Of a DNA stretch of 16,264 bases, positions 8,544-16,264 are shown in pieces. The stretch lies in assembly GCA_023807065.1 (NCBI GenBank), contig JAJJLU010000855.1, positions 1-16,264 on the forward strand, read 5' to 3'. The DNA is from Isotricha intestinalis (lineage: Eukaryota; Ciliophora; Litostomatea; Vestibuliferida; Isotrichidae). Position 1 is the first letter of the stretch, and each line of letters begins with the position of its first letter. The translations under genes were made by a program, and so were the position numbers. Under the pieces are notes generated by a model. It saw only the letters and a program-made list of their open reading frames with translations, was not told where the DNA came from and did not search any database.

Positions 8544-11500
8544 ATGAGTAACATAGACTCAAGTTTAGAAGATCCATTATTAGACCCAAACACTGAGAAT
8601 TCTCAATATATATCTCTCCAGCATAAATTTAATGAAATATTTAATCCTAAATTACCAAATTCAGAAAAATATGTAAAATTTAAAACTTGTTTTCCTTCCT
8701 TATCATATTTAGCAAATAATTTAAATGTTCATTTAAATTCAGGAATAGACACAGCTGATCAAGAAGATATATTATTAAGAAAGAAATATTTTACAAAATA
8801 TGAAGATACTATAAAACCTCAATCTCAAAGTTTATTTTATTTTATTAAAATTGCTTTTACAGATGAAATTTTAGTAGATTTAATTAATGGTTCAATAATA
8901 GGAGGAATTGTAGCTAGTTTTAAAGATGGAATTTTAAAAGGTTGGATTGATAGTATTATTATAATGATTTCTGTTTTAATTGTTGCTTTCATTTCTGCTT
9001 TTTTTAATTATAGAAAACAAAAAAAATTTATTTGGCTTGTTGAAAGATTAAATGAAAAAATTATTTTAGTTAGAAGAAATAGACATTTAACAAGTATAAA
9101 AATATCAGAAATATTAACTGGTGATATTGTTAAAATTCAACAAGGAGATTCAATAAATTTAAGTGGAATATTAATAAAAGGTCATTTAATATGTAGAAAT
9201 ATATCTAATAATAATTTAAATGATATGAAAAATGATATAGAATTAGATTCAGAAGATGATAATAAAAATTTAATATTTGCAAATAATAATGAAATATTAT
9301 CAGTAGTAGAAGGAGAAGGAGATATGTTAGTAATATTACCAGATCAAAGTTTATTTTCAATAGATGAATCTCTTCAAGATAAAAATAGTATATTATATCA
9401 ATATGTTAAATCAGAAGATTTAGAATCTGATGATTCAGAAACAAGTGAATTAAATTTAGAAATACATTCTGTTGCAGAACAAATAGGAAATATAGGGGTA
9501 ATAATGGGTGCAATATTAGGTATAACAATGTTATTGAAAACAATATATAATAATTATGTATTAAAATTCTTTTCACCTTTAGATTTCCTTATGGCACTTA
9601 TTGATGCTTGGATAATGAATGAAACTTTAAAAGTTGTTGCAATTCCAGAAGGTTTACCAATGTCTTCTTCAGTTTCACTTGCTTTTAGTATTGAAAGTAT
9701 GATTAATGATAAAATATTACTTAATCATATTAATAAAATTCCTTCTGTTGCAAAAATGAATTATTTATTAATTAACAAATCTACTGTTACTAATGGTTTA
9801 CCTCAAGTTAAAGAAGCTTTTATTAGTGGTCAAGTCCTTACTGAAAGTAATAATTGCAAAGATATTATTGAAGATGTTTTATTTAATTCTAGTAGTAAAG
9901 TTGAAATTGAAAAAGGAGAAAAAATTCTTTCTAAAAATGGGAATAATTCACTTTTTGACAATGCTGTTTTTCTGATGTTAATTGATAATTGTCCTAAAGA
10001 ATTTAATGCTAATTTAATGGAAGAATCTGAATTTGATAGAGATAATAAAATTAAATTAAGAATTCCATTTAGTCATGAATATAATTATATATTAAGTGTT
10101 GTAGAAGGAAAAGAAATTAAAGGAAAAAAAAATTATAAAGCTTTTATCAAAGGTTATACTGATAATGTTTTAAATATGTGTAATAATTATGTTGATAAAA
10201 GTTCAGGAAGTGAAGTTATTAAAAAAATAGATGATAAAATTAAAAATATTATAAAAGATTATGATAATAAATCTTATTCTGTTTTAATTTTAGCTGAAAA
10301 AAATGTTGATGATTGTGAATTAAAAGAAGATTTTTATCAAGATTTTACAATAAAAGCAATTTTAGGAATTGGAGAAAGTTTTCAAAGTAATATAAAAAAT
10401 TCAATTAAAAAATGTGAAAATTGTGGTATTCATTTAAAAATGTTAACAAATGATAAAATATTAACTTCATTAAAAGCATGTGAAAAAATAAATTTAATTG
10501 AAAAAGGTGATGTATCAACAACATTAAAATCTCTTTCTTCAAATGAAAAAATAAGTGTGGGAAAAATAAGTTTATTTGACATAGCTCAAGCAGCAAATAC
10601 AATATTTAGAATTGGAATGTATGGAGATGATTTTTTAAATTCAATAGGAGGTTTCACAAAAATAAATTTAAAAGAAGAAAATAATAATAATGATAATAAT
10701 AATAATATTAATATTAATGAAACAGATTCTCATCATCAAATTCTTTCATCATCATTATCTTCACCAAATTATACAAATGAAAAATTTATAATAGTAAATG
10801 AAAATAAATTCAGAGAACATTTAAAACATATTAAATTATTATCAAATTGTACAAATGAACAAAAAAGAGTTTTCATAAGTGGAATAAAGCAATTAAACCC
10901 AATAAAAAATAGCGTAGGATTTGTATATAATTCTCAATTAGATATAGAAGATGATCAATGTCTTTCAATAGCAGATATAACATTTAATTCAAATCCAAAT
11001 TTATCAAATAATAAAGGAGATGTAATATTATTATCAAATAATTTTACAACAATAGTATCATCAATATGTCATGCAAGAAATATATATGATTCAATACGTA
11101 AATTTATTCAATTTCAATTAACAGTATGTATAGTAACTGTAACATATTGTGTATTAGGAAATTTTTATTATGTAGATGCTCCTTTATCAACAGTACAAAT
11201 GCTTTGGATAAATATAATAATGGATGCTTTAGGTGCTTTTGCTTTAGCAACTGATAAACCAGAAAATGAATATTTATTAAAATATAAACCTTATTCAGGT
11301 AAATTATTTAATCAAGTAACTTTCGTTAATATTGCTACTCAAAGTATATATCAATTAACTTTCCTTTTAATTTTCCTTCTTTATGGTCATTATATTTTAG
11401 GTGTTCCAAGTGATAGATTTTTAAGACATCATCAATGGAATGATATAAATGGTTATCAAATTTCTTTTTCTTTTCATTTATTAATAAGTATGACTGTTGT

Positions 11501-11876
11501 TAATATGATTAATTGTAGAAAAGTTCATGTTTCTGAAAAAAATGTTTTTAGAGGCATATTCCATAATAAATATTTTCTCACTGTTGTTTTTATTATTGTT
11601 CTTGTTCAAGAATTACTTGTTATGTTTGGAGGAAGATTTGGAAGAATGCATCCAATGAGTTTGAATGAAATTTGCTTATGTTGGGGAATTGCTTCTATAA
11701 GTTTACTTATTTGCTTTTGTTCTAAATTATTCTTAGATGATGATGAAATTTATGATAAAGATTTAGATTTTGATCTTCCTCATAAGAAAAAAATCAAATT
11801 AGTTCTTAAAAAAAGAGAAGGTAGAAATCTATTCAAAAGTAGAATTAAAGTTGTTCATAATAATGATAAAAATTAA
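8544..11876 (+). CDS. Catalytically degenerate PMCA-type Ca2+ P-type ATPase (pseudo-ATPase)
   Basis: A 1110-aa P-IIB (PMCA-like) homologue. Spans fit M1-M2 (about 107-154), M3-M4 (309-376), M5-M6 (854-902) and M7-M10 (924-1062). Family signatures kept: GWIDS before M2, LTGDIVKIQQGD (191-202), PEGLP in M4 (368-372), NIYDSIRKFIQFQLT before M5, VQMLWINIIMDAL in M6, LATDKP, and VHVSEKNVFRGIF before M9. M4 Glu369 and M6 Asn890/Asp894 match known PMCA Ca2+ ligand positions. The catalytic set is gone: DKTGTLT reads NKSTVTN (Asp to Asn411); the TGES position reads LQDK after IDES (277-280); TGD reads TND (635-637); DPxR reads ESFQ (611-614); TGDGTND reads VYNSQLD (794-800). Lys536 of the nucleotide-site KGxxE motif remains (KGYTD). 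An Asn-rich insert lies at about 711-725. The tail (about 1080-1105) is basic. It cannot form the normal aspartyl-phosphate, so pumping is unlikely; a regulatory, sensing or scaffold role is inferred. Confidence 0.9.
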   Translation: MSNIDSSLEDPLLDPNTENSQYISLQHKFNEIFNPKLPNSEKYVKFKTCFPSLSYLANNLNVHLNSGIDTADQEDILLRKKYFTKYEDTIKPQSQSLFYFIKIAFTDEILVDLINGSIIGGIVASFKDGILKGWIDSIIIMISVLIVAFISAFFNYRKQKKFIWLVERLNEKIILVRRNRHLTSIKISEILTGDIVKIQQGDSINLSGILIKGHLICRNISNNNLNDMKNDIELDSEDDNKNLIFANNNEILSVVEGEGDMLVILPDQSLFSIDESLQDKNSILYQYVKSEDLESDDSETSELNLEIHSVAEQIGNIGVIMGAILGITMLLKTIYNNYVLKFFSPLDFLMALIDAWIMNETLKVVAIPEGLPMSSSVSLAFSIESMINDKILLNHINKIPSVAKMNYLLINKSTVTNGLPQVKEAFISGQVLTESNNCKDIIEDVLFNSSSKVEIEKGEKILSKNGNNSLFDNAVFLMLIDNCPKEFNANLMEESEFDRDNKIKLRIPFSHEYNYILSVVEGKEIKGKKNYKAFIKGYTDNVLNMCNNYVDKSSGSEVIKKIDDKIKNIIKDYDNKSYSVLILAEKNVDDCELKEDFYQDFTIKAILGIGESFQSNIKNSIKKCENCGIHLKMLTNDKILTSLKACEKINLIEKGDVSTTLKSLSSNEKISVGKISLFDIAQAANTIFRIGMYGDDFLNSIGGFTKINLKEENNNNDNNNNININETDSHHQILSSSLSSPNYTNEKFIIVNENKFREHLKHIKLLSNCTNEQKRVFISGIKQLNPIKNSVGFVYNSQLDIEDDQCLSIADITFNSNPNLSNNKGDVILLSNNFTTIVSSICHARNIYDSIRKFIQFQLTVCIVTVTYCVLGNFYYVDAPLSTVQMLWINIIMDALGAFALATDKPENEYLLKYKPYSGKLFNQVTFVNIATQSIYQLTFLLIFLLYGHYILGVPSDRFLRHHQWNDINGYQISFSFHLLISMTVVNMINCRKVHVSEKNVFRGIFHNKYFLTVVFIIVLVQELLVMFGGRFGRMHPMSLNEICLCWGIASISLLICFCSKLFLDDDEIYDKDLDFDLPHKKKIKLVLKKREGRNLFKSRIKVVHNNDKN

Positions 11877-12073
11877 ATCCTTTTTAATTCAGGTATTTTT
11901 TTTTAACTTTTTTTTATTTTCTTATTTTTTTATTTTTTTGTTTGACTATTTCTTTTTGGAGATTGATTAAAAAGGATTTTAAACAATTTATTTAAAAATA
12001 AATATTGTTTTTTATTTTTGAAAAAAATAAATTTTGATTTCTCATAATAATAAAAATATTATTTTTAAAAATA

Positions 12074-14062
12074 ATGAGAGTATTTTCTTTCATTATATTC
12101 TTTTTTTTTAATTACATTAAATCTCTAGATTACATAAGACAAGAATTAAATCCAAAAAACTTATTAAGATTTATCTTCGAAAATAATAATTATCTTTTTT
12201 CTTTAAATTTCAGAAAATTTCCAAATAATAATATTCATATATTAGTTAAATCTGAAGATTCCTCTTATGAAAAAACAAAAATTAAATATGCTTATATTGA
12301 AGAAGATTGTGAACCAATGAATATTTCAATTCCAATAAATTTACTTGATATTAATATTATAAATGAAACAAATGTTTTTGGAGGAATTTCTTACTATTTT
12401 GATATTGAAAAAAAAAATGAATATAAACAAGTTATTTTGTTGGTTCATGATACCATTAATTCTAATTCTTTTATTGCAAATACTATTTTTGATCAATCTT
12501 CAATTAATCTTTTAAGTTATGAAAATGAAAATATAATTAATTTAAATGGAAAACCATTTTTATCTGCAATAAAAACTTCAGGAAGTAGTTCTTATCATTT
12601 AAATTTGTTTTCAAATAATAATTTTATTCAAAGTTCAGAAATTTATTGTTTTGGTTCTTCAAGAGAACTTTCTAATGATTTTCTTTTTCATGATTTATCG
12701 AATATTAAAAATTATCATAAAATAAATTTAAATGAAAAAGATAATTTTTATATTAATTTGAATTCTTATGAAAATATAAAAACAATTTATTTTATTTGTA
12801 ATTCAACTTCAATAGGATCATTTAGTATGAAAATAAGTCAAAAACCTTATTTAATAAATTATAATTTAGAAAATGTTTTAAATTTACAAATTTCATCTCA
12901 AATTACATTATTTAATTGTAAATTAAATGATTCTTCTTTTCATTATATTTTCTTTAAACACGAAAAAAACATTATTATTGATAAAATATATTATTATATT
13001 TCTGAAAAGGAAAAAGAAACTGATTATTATATTAAAGAATTTCAATGTATAAATAAACAAAATAAAGATAAAAGTGAATCTTATTATTATTGTGATATTC
13101 AAAATTTTAAAATTAATAATACTTTTAGTCTTATTTTATATACTCAAAATGAAGGAAATTTTTCTATTAAAAAAAGAAATTTTAATCAAAATAAATATCA
13201 AATTATTTCTATGGATAATCCTAAAACTTTATCATCATCAAGTGAAAATGAAAGCCAATTAATTTATTTTCAAAATACAAAACAAAATGAAATTATTTAT
13301 TTAAAATTATCTCATAATTTTCAAATCCCTTTATCATATAAATTTTATTTATCCAATCAAGATATAAATGATATATTTGATATTCCAGATGAAGAAATTG
13401 AATCAAAAGAACTTATAAAATTAAATTTAGATAAAAATGAAATAATATATTTAAGTGTTAATGTTTCAAATATTAATAGTGATTTAATTACTTTAATATC
13501 TCTTTTAAATTTCAAAGATACAATTAATGTTGAACAAACAAGTGAAAATGAAGAAAAAGGAGAAAAAAAACAAATTGAAAAATATAAAGAAGGAAATGGA
13601 AAATTTGAAAATAAAATTTTTTATCTTTTACTTGATATAGAACAATTTAAAATAGGAGATAAAATTTATATGAAATTTAAAGTTGATTCTCAATTAAGTT
13701 CTAATATTTATTATTCATTATCGGAAAATAAATTAGAACAATATAATTTAAGTTATAAAATATCGACTTGTGATAATGAAGAAAACAATGGAAATATAAA
13801 TTATTATTGTACTTATGAAAAAATGAGTGAAAATGATAATTCAATTAAATTTATTTTATATGGAAAAAAAGGAGATTCAATTTACTTTCAAAATACTGAA
13901 AGTTATGAATATATAAATAAAGATGAAAATGAAAATAATTCCTCTTGGTTAACTATATTCATTATTATTGTTTGTATAATAGGGGTTATTATAGTTTTTT
14001 TATATATAAGACATAAAAAAAAATTAAAAGCATTTTCTTTAGACCCATTAACAGCATTTTAA
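12074..14062 (+). CDS. Type I membrane glycoprotein with repeated Cys modules, function unknown
   Basis: A 662-aa protein. A hydrophobic signal peptide (about 1-18, SFIIFFFF core) leads to a long non-cytosolic region, one span at about 625-645 (LTIFIIIVCIIGVIIVFLYI) and a 17-residue basic tail (RHKKKLKAFSL and onwards). The ectodomain is beta-strand-rich and has many N-glycosylation sequons and scattered cysteines (at 79, 192, 242, 282, 325, 340, 566 and 579). Two 66-residue segments, 304-369 and 544-609, resemble each other: IYY near the start, a Cys, a second Cys in YYC 13-15 residues later, then ILY and a Gly. A related strand pattern without the Cys pair occurs at about 407-480. Tandem beta-sandwich modules are plausible. 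It could be a cell-surface or vacuolar receptor or cargo receptor; no family is recognised. It is in tandem with the pseudo-ATPase, 197 bp downstream. Confidence 0.78.
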   Translation: MRVFSFIIFFFFNYIKSLDYIRQELNPKNLLRFIFENNNYLFSLNFRKFPNNNIHILVKSEDSSYEKTKIKYAYIEEDCEPMNISIPINLLDINIINETNVFGGISYYFDIEKKNEYKQVILLVHDTINSNSFIANTIFDQSSINLLSYENENIINLNGKPFLSAIKTSGSSSYHLNLFSNNNFIQSSEIYCFGSSRELSNDFLFHDLSNIKNYHKINLNEKDNFYINLNSYENIKTIYFICNSTSIGSFSMKISQKPYLINYNLENVLNLQISSQITLFNCKLNDSSFHYIFFKHEKNIIIDKIYYYISEKEKETDYYIKEFQCINKQNKDKSESYYYCDIQNFKINNTFSLILYTQNEGNFSIKKRNFNQNKYQIISMDNPKTLSSSSENESQLIYFQNTKQNEIIYLKLSHNFQIPLSYKFYLSNQDINDIFDIPDEEIESKELIKLNLDKNEIIYLSVNVSNINSDLITLISLLNFKDTINVEQTSENEEKGEKKQIEKYKEGNGKFENKIFYLLLDIEQFKIGDKIYMKFKVDSQLSSNIYYSLSENKLEQYNLSYKISTCDNEENNGNINYYCTYEKMSENDNSIKFILYGKKGDSIYFQNTESYEYINKDENENNSSWLTIFIIIVCIIGVIIVFLYIRHKKKLKAFSLDPLTAF

Positions 14063-14189
14063 AAATAAATAAAATAATTTTAAATAAATCAAAATATTTT
14101 AAAAATTTAATTTATATAACTAATATTAAATGAAATAATGTATAATAATAATAAAATATCTTAATTAATTAATTCAAAAATTTATATAT

Positions 14190-14770
14190 GAATTTGAAAG
14201 AAATTAAAAATAAATAGGCTAAAAAAACATTAATAAAAGGAGATTTTGGTTTTGTGACAATTAATTAATTAAATTGAACAAATTTGGATTAATTCAATTT
14301 ATATAAATCATTAAACTTCAAGAAATAGTATATATATTTTATTAAATAATTTGAAAAAAATAATTATTACATCAGATATGATTGTTCATTAATATTTAGG
14401 ATTATAATTATGCTTTTAAAAATTTATTTGGTCAATGAACATTTTTTAATTCAAAATTTGAGAATTTTTTAGTTAACTATTATTAATATAAGGATAAAGT
14501 TGAAATGATAAATTATTTATTATAGGAAAACTTAAATATATTCAATTAAATTAAATTGTGATATTAATTAATTTGTTGATATCGTAAATGTTACTATTAA
14601 TATTTCTATTAAAAAATAAAAAAATGGATAAATTAAATAATAAATATTTTTATATTTCTACTTCTACTTGAATGGATTATTTTAAATTAATAAATCTAAT
14701 AAAAACTTTATTATATAACCAATAGAAAAATTAATTTATTCAAGAGATAATTTTTTGAAATAAAAATCCA
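14190..14770 (+). pseudogene. Possible decayed protein-kinase-like sequence
   Basis: Short in-frame islands appear in protein-kinase order, separated by stops and frame changes. A glycine-loop-like KGDFGFV lies at 14236-14256, a KSLNF-like beta-3 at about 14309-14323, and a hinge-like YLVNEHFLI then NLRIF at 14425-14469. After a frame change, LKYIQLN resembles helix E (about 14531-14551). A CDIN (about 14557-14568) sits where HRD should be, then VNVTINI (about 14584-14604). YFYIST (about 14645-14662) sits where the activation segment ends. Spacing from glycine loop to HRD-like point is about 106 codons, and from there to YIST about 33; both suit a kinase. Each island alone is weak in AT-rich DNA; the order and spacing are the argument. 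It is not a functional gene as it stands. Confidence 0.33.
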
Positions 14771-14789
14771 ATTTACAGTAAATGAACTT

Positions 14790-14847
14790 GCTATCCCGAT
14801 TGATTTTTTACAGAACAAAAGAAAAAAAATTTTAAAATTCGGATAGC
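14790..14847. repeat. Imperfect hairpin, GC-rich for its surroundings
   Basis: GCTATCC (14790-14796) pairs with GGATAGC (14841-14847). With C14797 bulged, GA (14798-14799) pairs with TC (14839-14840). The loop is about 39 nt and very AT-rich. The stem is far richer in G+C than the DNA around it, which in such genomes can mark a structured RNA. Function unknown. Confidence 0.4.
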
Positions 14848-15000
14848 TATTTCTTAAATATATTTATGAAGATAAATAAAAGTATTTATAATTTTTTCAT
14901 TTATAATTAATAATATAGTTTTATGGTGTTAAATTTAATTATTTATTAAATAAATATTAAAACTAAATTGTAAAAATTTAATAAATTAAATTAATTTATA

Positions 15001-15234
15001 TTAAAAAAAATAATTGAAATTATATTCTAAATAAAACTCAGAATTTTTTGAAAACACTAAATTTGAAATTACAAAGCTTTAAGTACTATAATTAAAAAAA
15101 TTATTATTATATAAGGATTTTCCATCATTTACCATTTTTATTGCTCTTTTCTTCATTTGATTCATCAACATAAGTTGTTCTTTCATCATTTTTTGTTTTA
15201 GTTTTTTATTTCTTTCAAAATGTATTTTATTCAT
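15001..15234 (-). CDS. Tiny basic Met-rich ORF, possibly two exons
   Basis: Unspliced, this is a 51-codon frame (15234-15079) starting MNKIHFERNKKLKQKMMKEQ. It is a basic, Met/Lys/Gln-rich helix-forming stretch, unlike the surrounding non-coding DNA. A possible 30-nt intron (15086-15057, GTACTT to TTTAG) would join in frame to a second exon ending at TAA (15001-15003), giving 67 aa with an aromatic tail. Stops lie just upstream of the ATG in its frame, so no longer start is available without another exon. No family is recognised. It may be a real small protein, a terminal exon, or chance; the intron is only plausible from its borders and frame. Confidence 0.3.
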
Positions 15235-15383
15235 TATAAAAAAGTTTTAAATGTATCATTTATTTATTTGAAAGATTAAAACTATTATTATTAGTTTGAT
15301 TTAAAAATTATTTGAGGTTTCTTTATTACTTTATATGTTTCATAATATATTTATTTTGTCTTTTTTTTATTTTCTATAAAAAA

Positions 15384-15491
15384 GATTTTTCCTTTTTCTA
15401 AAAATATGAAGCTTCAATATAATTAGTTAATCCTATATTTTGTGTTGGTAATTAATTAATATTTTATATTTTCTTCTGAACTCCATATTTT
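15384..15491 (+). pseudogene. Possible relic of a kinase activation segment
   Basis: In one frame (with stops) the sequence reads DFSFF, then 15 codons later IFCVG, and after about ten more codons TPYF. This resembles the DFG to FCGTPYY span of a protein kinase with an insertion. DFS to FCVG spacing is about 19 codons, as expected. It is too short and broken to be sure, and could be an independent relic or a displaced part of the one at 14190-14770. Confidence 0.2.
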
Positions 15492-15652
15492 AAAAAAAAT
15501 TTTTATATTTTTTTCATTTAATATATATTTCAAAAGATAATGAATCTTAGAAAAATAAATTATTTTTCATAAAAAATATTTATATATTTTTTTGAAAATT
15601 AAAATATTTTAATTTTTGAAAGTATTTTTTTTTTATAATTTTATTTAATTTC

Positions 15653-15692
15653 AATGGATTTTTATTTTTTTTTAACAGATTAAAAATCCATT
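15653..15692. repeat. Perfect 12-bp inverted repeat
   Basis: AATGGATTTTTA (15653-15664) and TAAAAATCCATT (15681-15692) are exact reverse complements around a 16-nt loop. Could form a stem-loop or cruciform. It is in non-coding DNA about 320 bp beyond the 3' end of the next minus-strand gene. Role unknown. Confidence 0.6.
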
Positions 15693-16008
15693 AACTTTAT
15701 ATTTTTTATTTTTTTATTCTATTCATTAAATTAAATTATTTTATTAATTCATTATAAGATTTATTTATATATATATTTATTTCTTTTTAGATTCAAAAAA
15801 AAAGCTTCAAAAACTAGATCAAACATCTGAAACAATCTAATCATTTTAAAAAAATTAATTAATAATGATTAAAATCTTTTATATTTGAATTAAAAAGTTT
15901 ATCAATAAGACTAATTAATAAAAAAATAAAACATTAAAAAAAATTTTTGAGAAAATTACTTAATATTGAAATAAATAGATATTTTTGATTTAATAATAAA
16001 TAATTAAA

Positions 16009-16264
16009 TTATAATCTTAATAAAATATTTTCTAAAGATTCCATTTGAATACATACTTCTTCAATAAAATCAAAATAATTTTTTAAATTTAAAATTCTAG
16101 AAAATAAATTATTTTCTTTTCCTTCTTTTATTTTAATAATAAATTCAAAGGAATAATTATCAAAAAATACTTCATTAATATAACAATAATCATAATAATC
16201 TTTAAAAGAATCAAATATTATATTTAATTTATTTAAATAATTATAATTATTCTTTATTTCACCT
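16009..16264 (-). CDS. 3' end of a gene continuing beyond the window, unknown
   Basis: The frame is open from the window edge to TAA at 16011-16009, giving 84 C-terminal residues. It begins GEIKNNYNYLNKLNIIFDSF and ends EEVCIQMESLENILLRL. The composition is that of coding DNA here: mixed codons, acidic and aromatic residues, no stops over 255 nt. The end looks helical and amphipathic. The central YCYINEVFFDNYSFEFIIKI may form strands. No family can be named from this fragment; the start lies beyond the window. Confidence 0.6.
   Translation of the reverse strand, partial: GEIKNNYNYLNKLNIIFDSFKDYYDYCYINEVFFDNYSFEFIIKIKEGKENNLFSRILNLKNYFDFIEEVCIQMESLENILLRL

Larger units (their letters stand above)
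14063..15000. other. Gene-poor region, 938 bp
   Basis: No frame longer than about 40 codons stays open on either strand. It contains a probable decayed kinase-like relic (about 14190-14770) and a relatively GC-rich hairpin (14790-14847). Repeated TTAATTAATTAA-type runs lie at about 14161 and 14260. Confidence 0.6.
15235..16008. other. Gene-poor region, 774 bp
   Basis: No sustained reading frame on either strand. It holds a small kinase-activation-segment-like relic (15384-15491), a perfect 12-bp inverted repeat (15653-15692) and a TGAAGCTTCA palindrome (15407-15416). The rest is T-rich or A-rich sequence without further structure that I can name. Confidence 0.55.

Noticed and set aside
9770..9785. 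Sequencing error as the cause of NKSTV instead of DKTGT
   Set aside because: Asp to Asn here is AAC rather than a one-base change from GAT, neighbouring residues also differ, and four other catalytic motifs in distant places are changed with no frame break.
14790..14848. tRNA-like 7-bp acceptor stem
   Set aside because: Only 58 nt long, with no recognisable D arm, anticodon arm or TTCGA box B.
14063..15000. Alternative code with TAA/TAG as Gln making this region one long gene
   Set aside because: Neighbouring genes clearly end at TAA and use CAA for Gln; recoding would also have to bridge frame changes.

Overview
The window is the end of a linear chromosome from a very AT-rich eukaryote (well over 80% A+T by eye), most likely a ciliate macronuclear chromosome. 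The left edge is a telomere of perfect 7-nt CCCCAAT units (G-strand TTGGGGA). The first gene starts only 172 bp inside it. Genes are closely packed on both strands, one intron is only 35 nt, and leaders are A-rich. Every stop codon in the called genes is TAA, and long reading frames stay open under the standard code, with Gln as CAA/CAG. Tetrahymena, Paramecium and Ichthyophthirius reassign TAA/TAG, so a standard-code ciliate such as a litostome (rumen ciliates are in that class) fits best. That placement is inference.

Layout, left to right: telomere (1-45); a Vps20/CHMP6-like ESCRT-III gene (+, 218-889); convergent with it, a giant PAS-domain membrane sensor (-, 6590-1009) whose first exon is restored here across a 35-nt intron, giving 1848 aa; a 73-aa single-span membrane protein (-, 7083-6862); divergent from that, a 294-aa protein with a beta-grasp-like N-terminus and a motif-rich C-terminus (+, 7245-8129); a plasma-membrane-type Ca2+ P-type ATPase homologue (+, 8544-11876); a type I membrane glycoprotein with a duplicated cysteine module (+, 12074-14062); about 1.9 kb of gene-poor DNA with decayed protein-kinase-like fragments, hairpins and one tiny ORF; and the 3' end of a further minus-strand gene that leaves the window.

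The most interesting gene is the P-type ATPase homologue. It keeps the ten-helix PMCA-like membrane domain and the Ca2+-ligand positions in M4 and M6. It has lost the phosphorylated aspartate (DKTGT reads NKSTV), the TGES loop, the TGD motif, the DPxR hinge and the TGDGxND hinge. The 3.3-kb frame is nonetheless intact. It looks like a pump converted into a non-pumping pseudoenzyme, perhaps a Ca2+ sensor, a regulatory subunit or a channel-like protein.

Most of the window encodes membrane proteins (PAS receptor, small TM protein, pseudo-pump, type I glycoprotein) plus a membrane-remodelling ESCRT subunit. Nothing seen links them in one pathway; the clustering may only reflect chromosome-end gene content.
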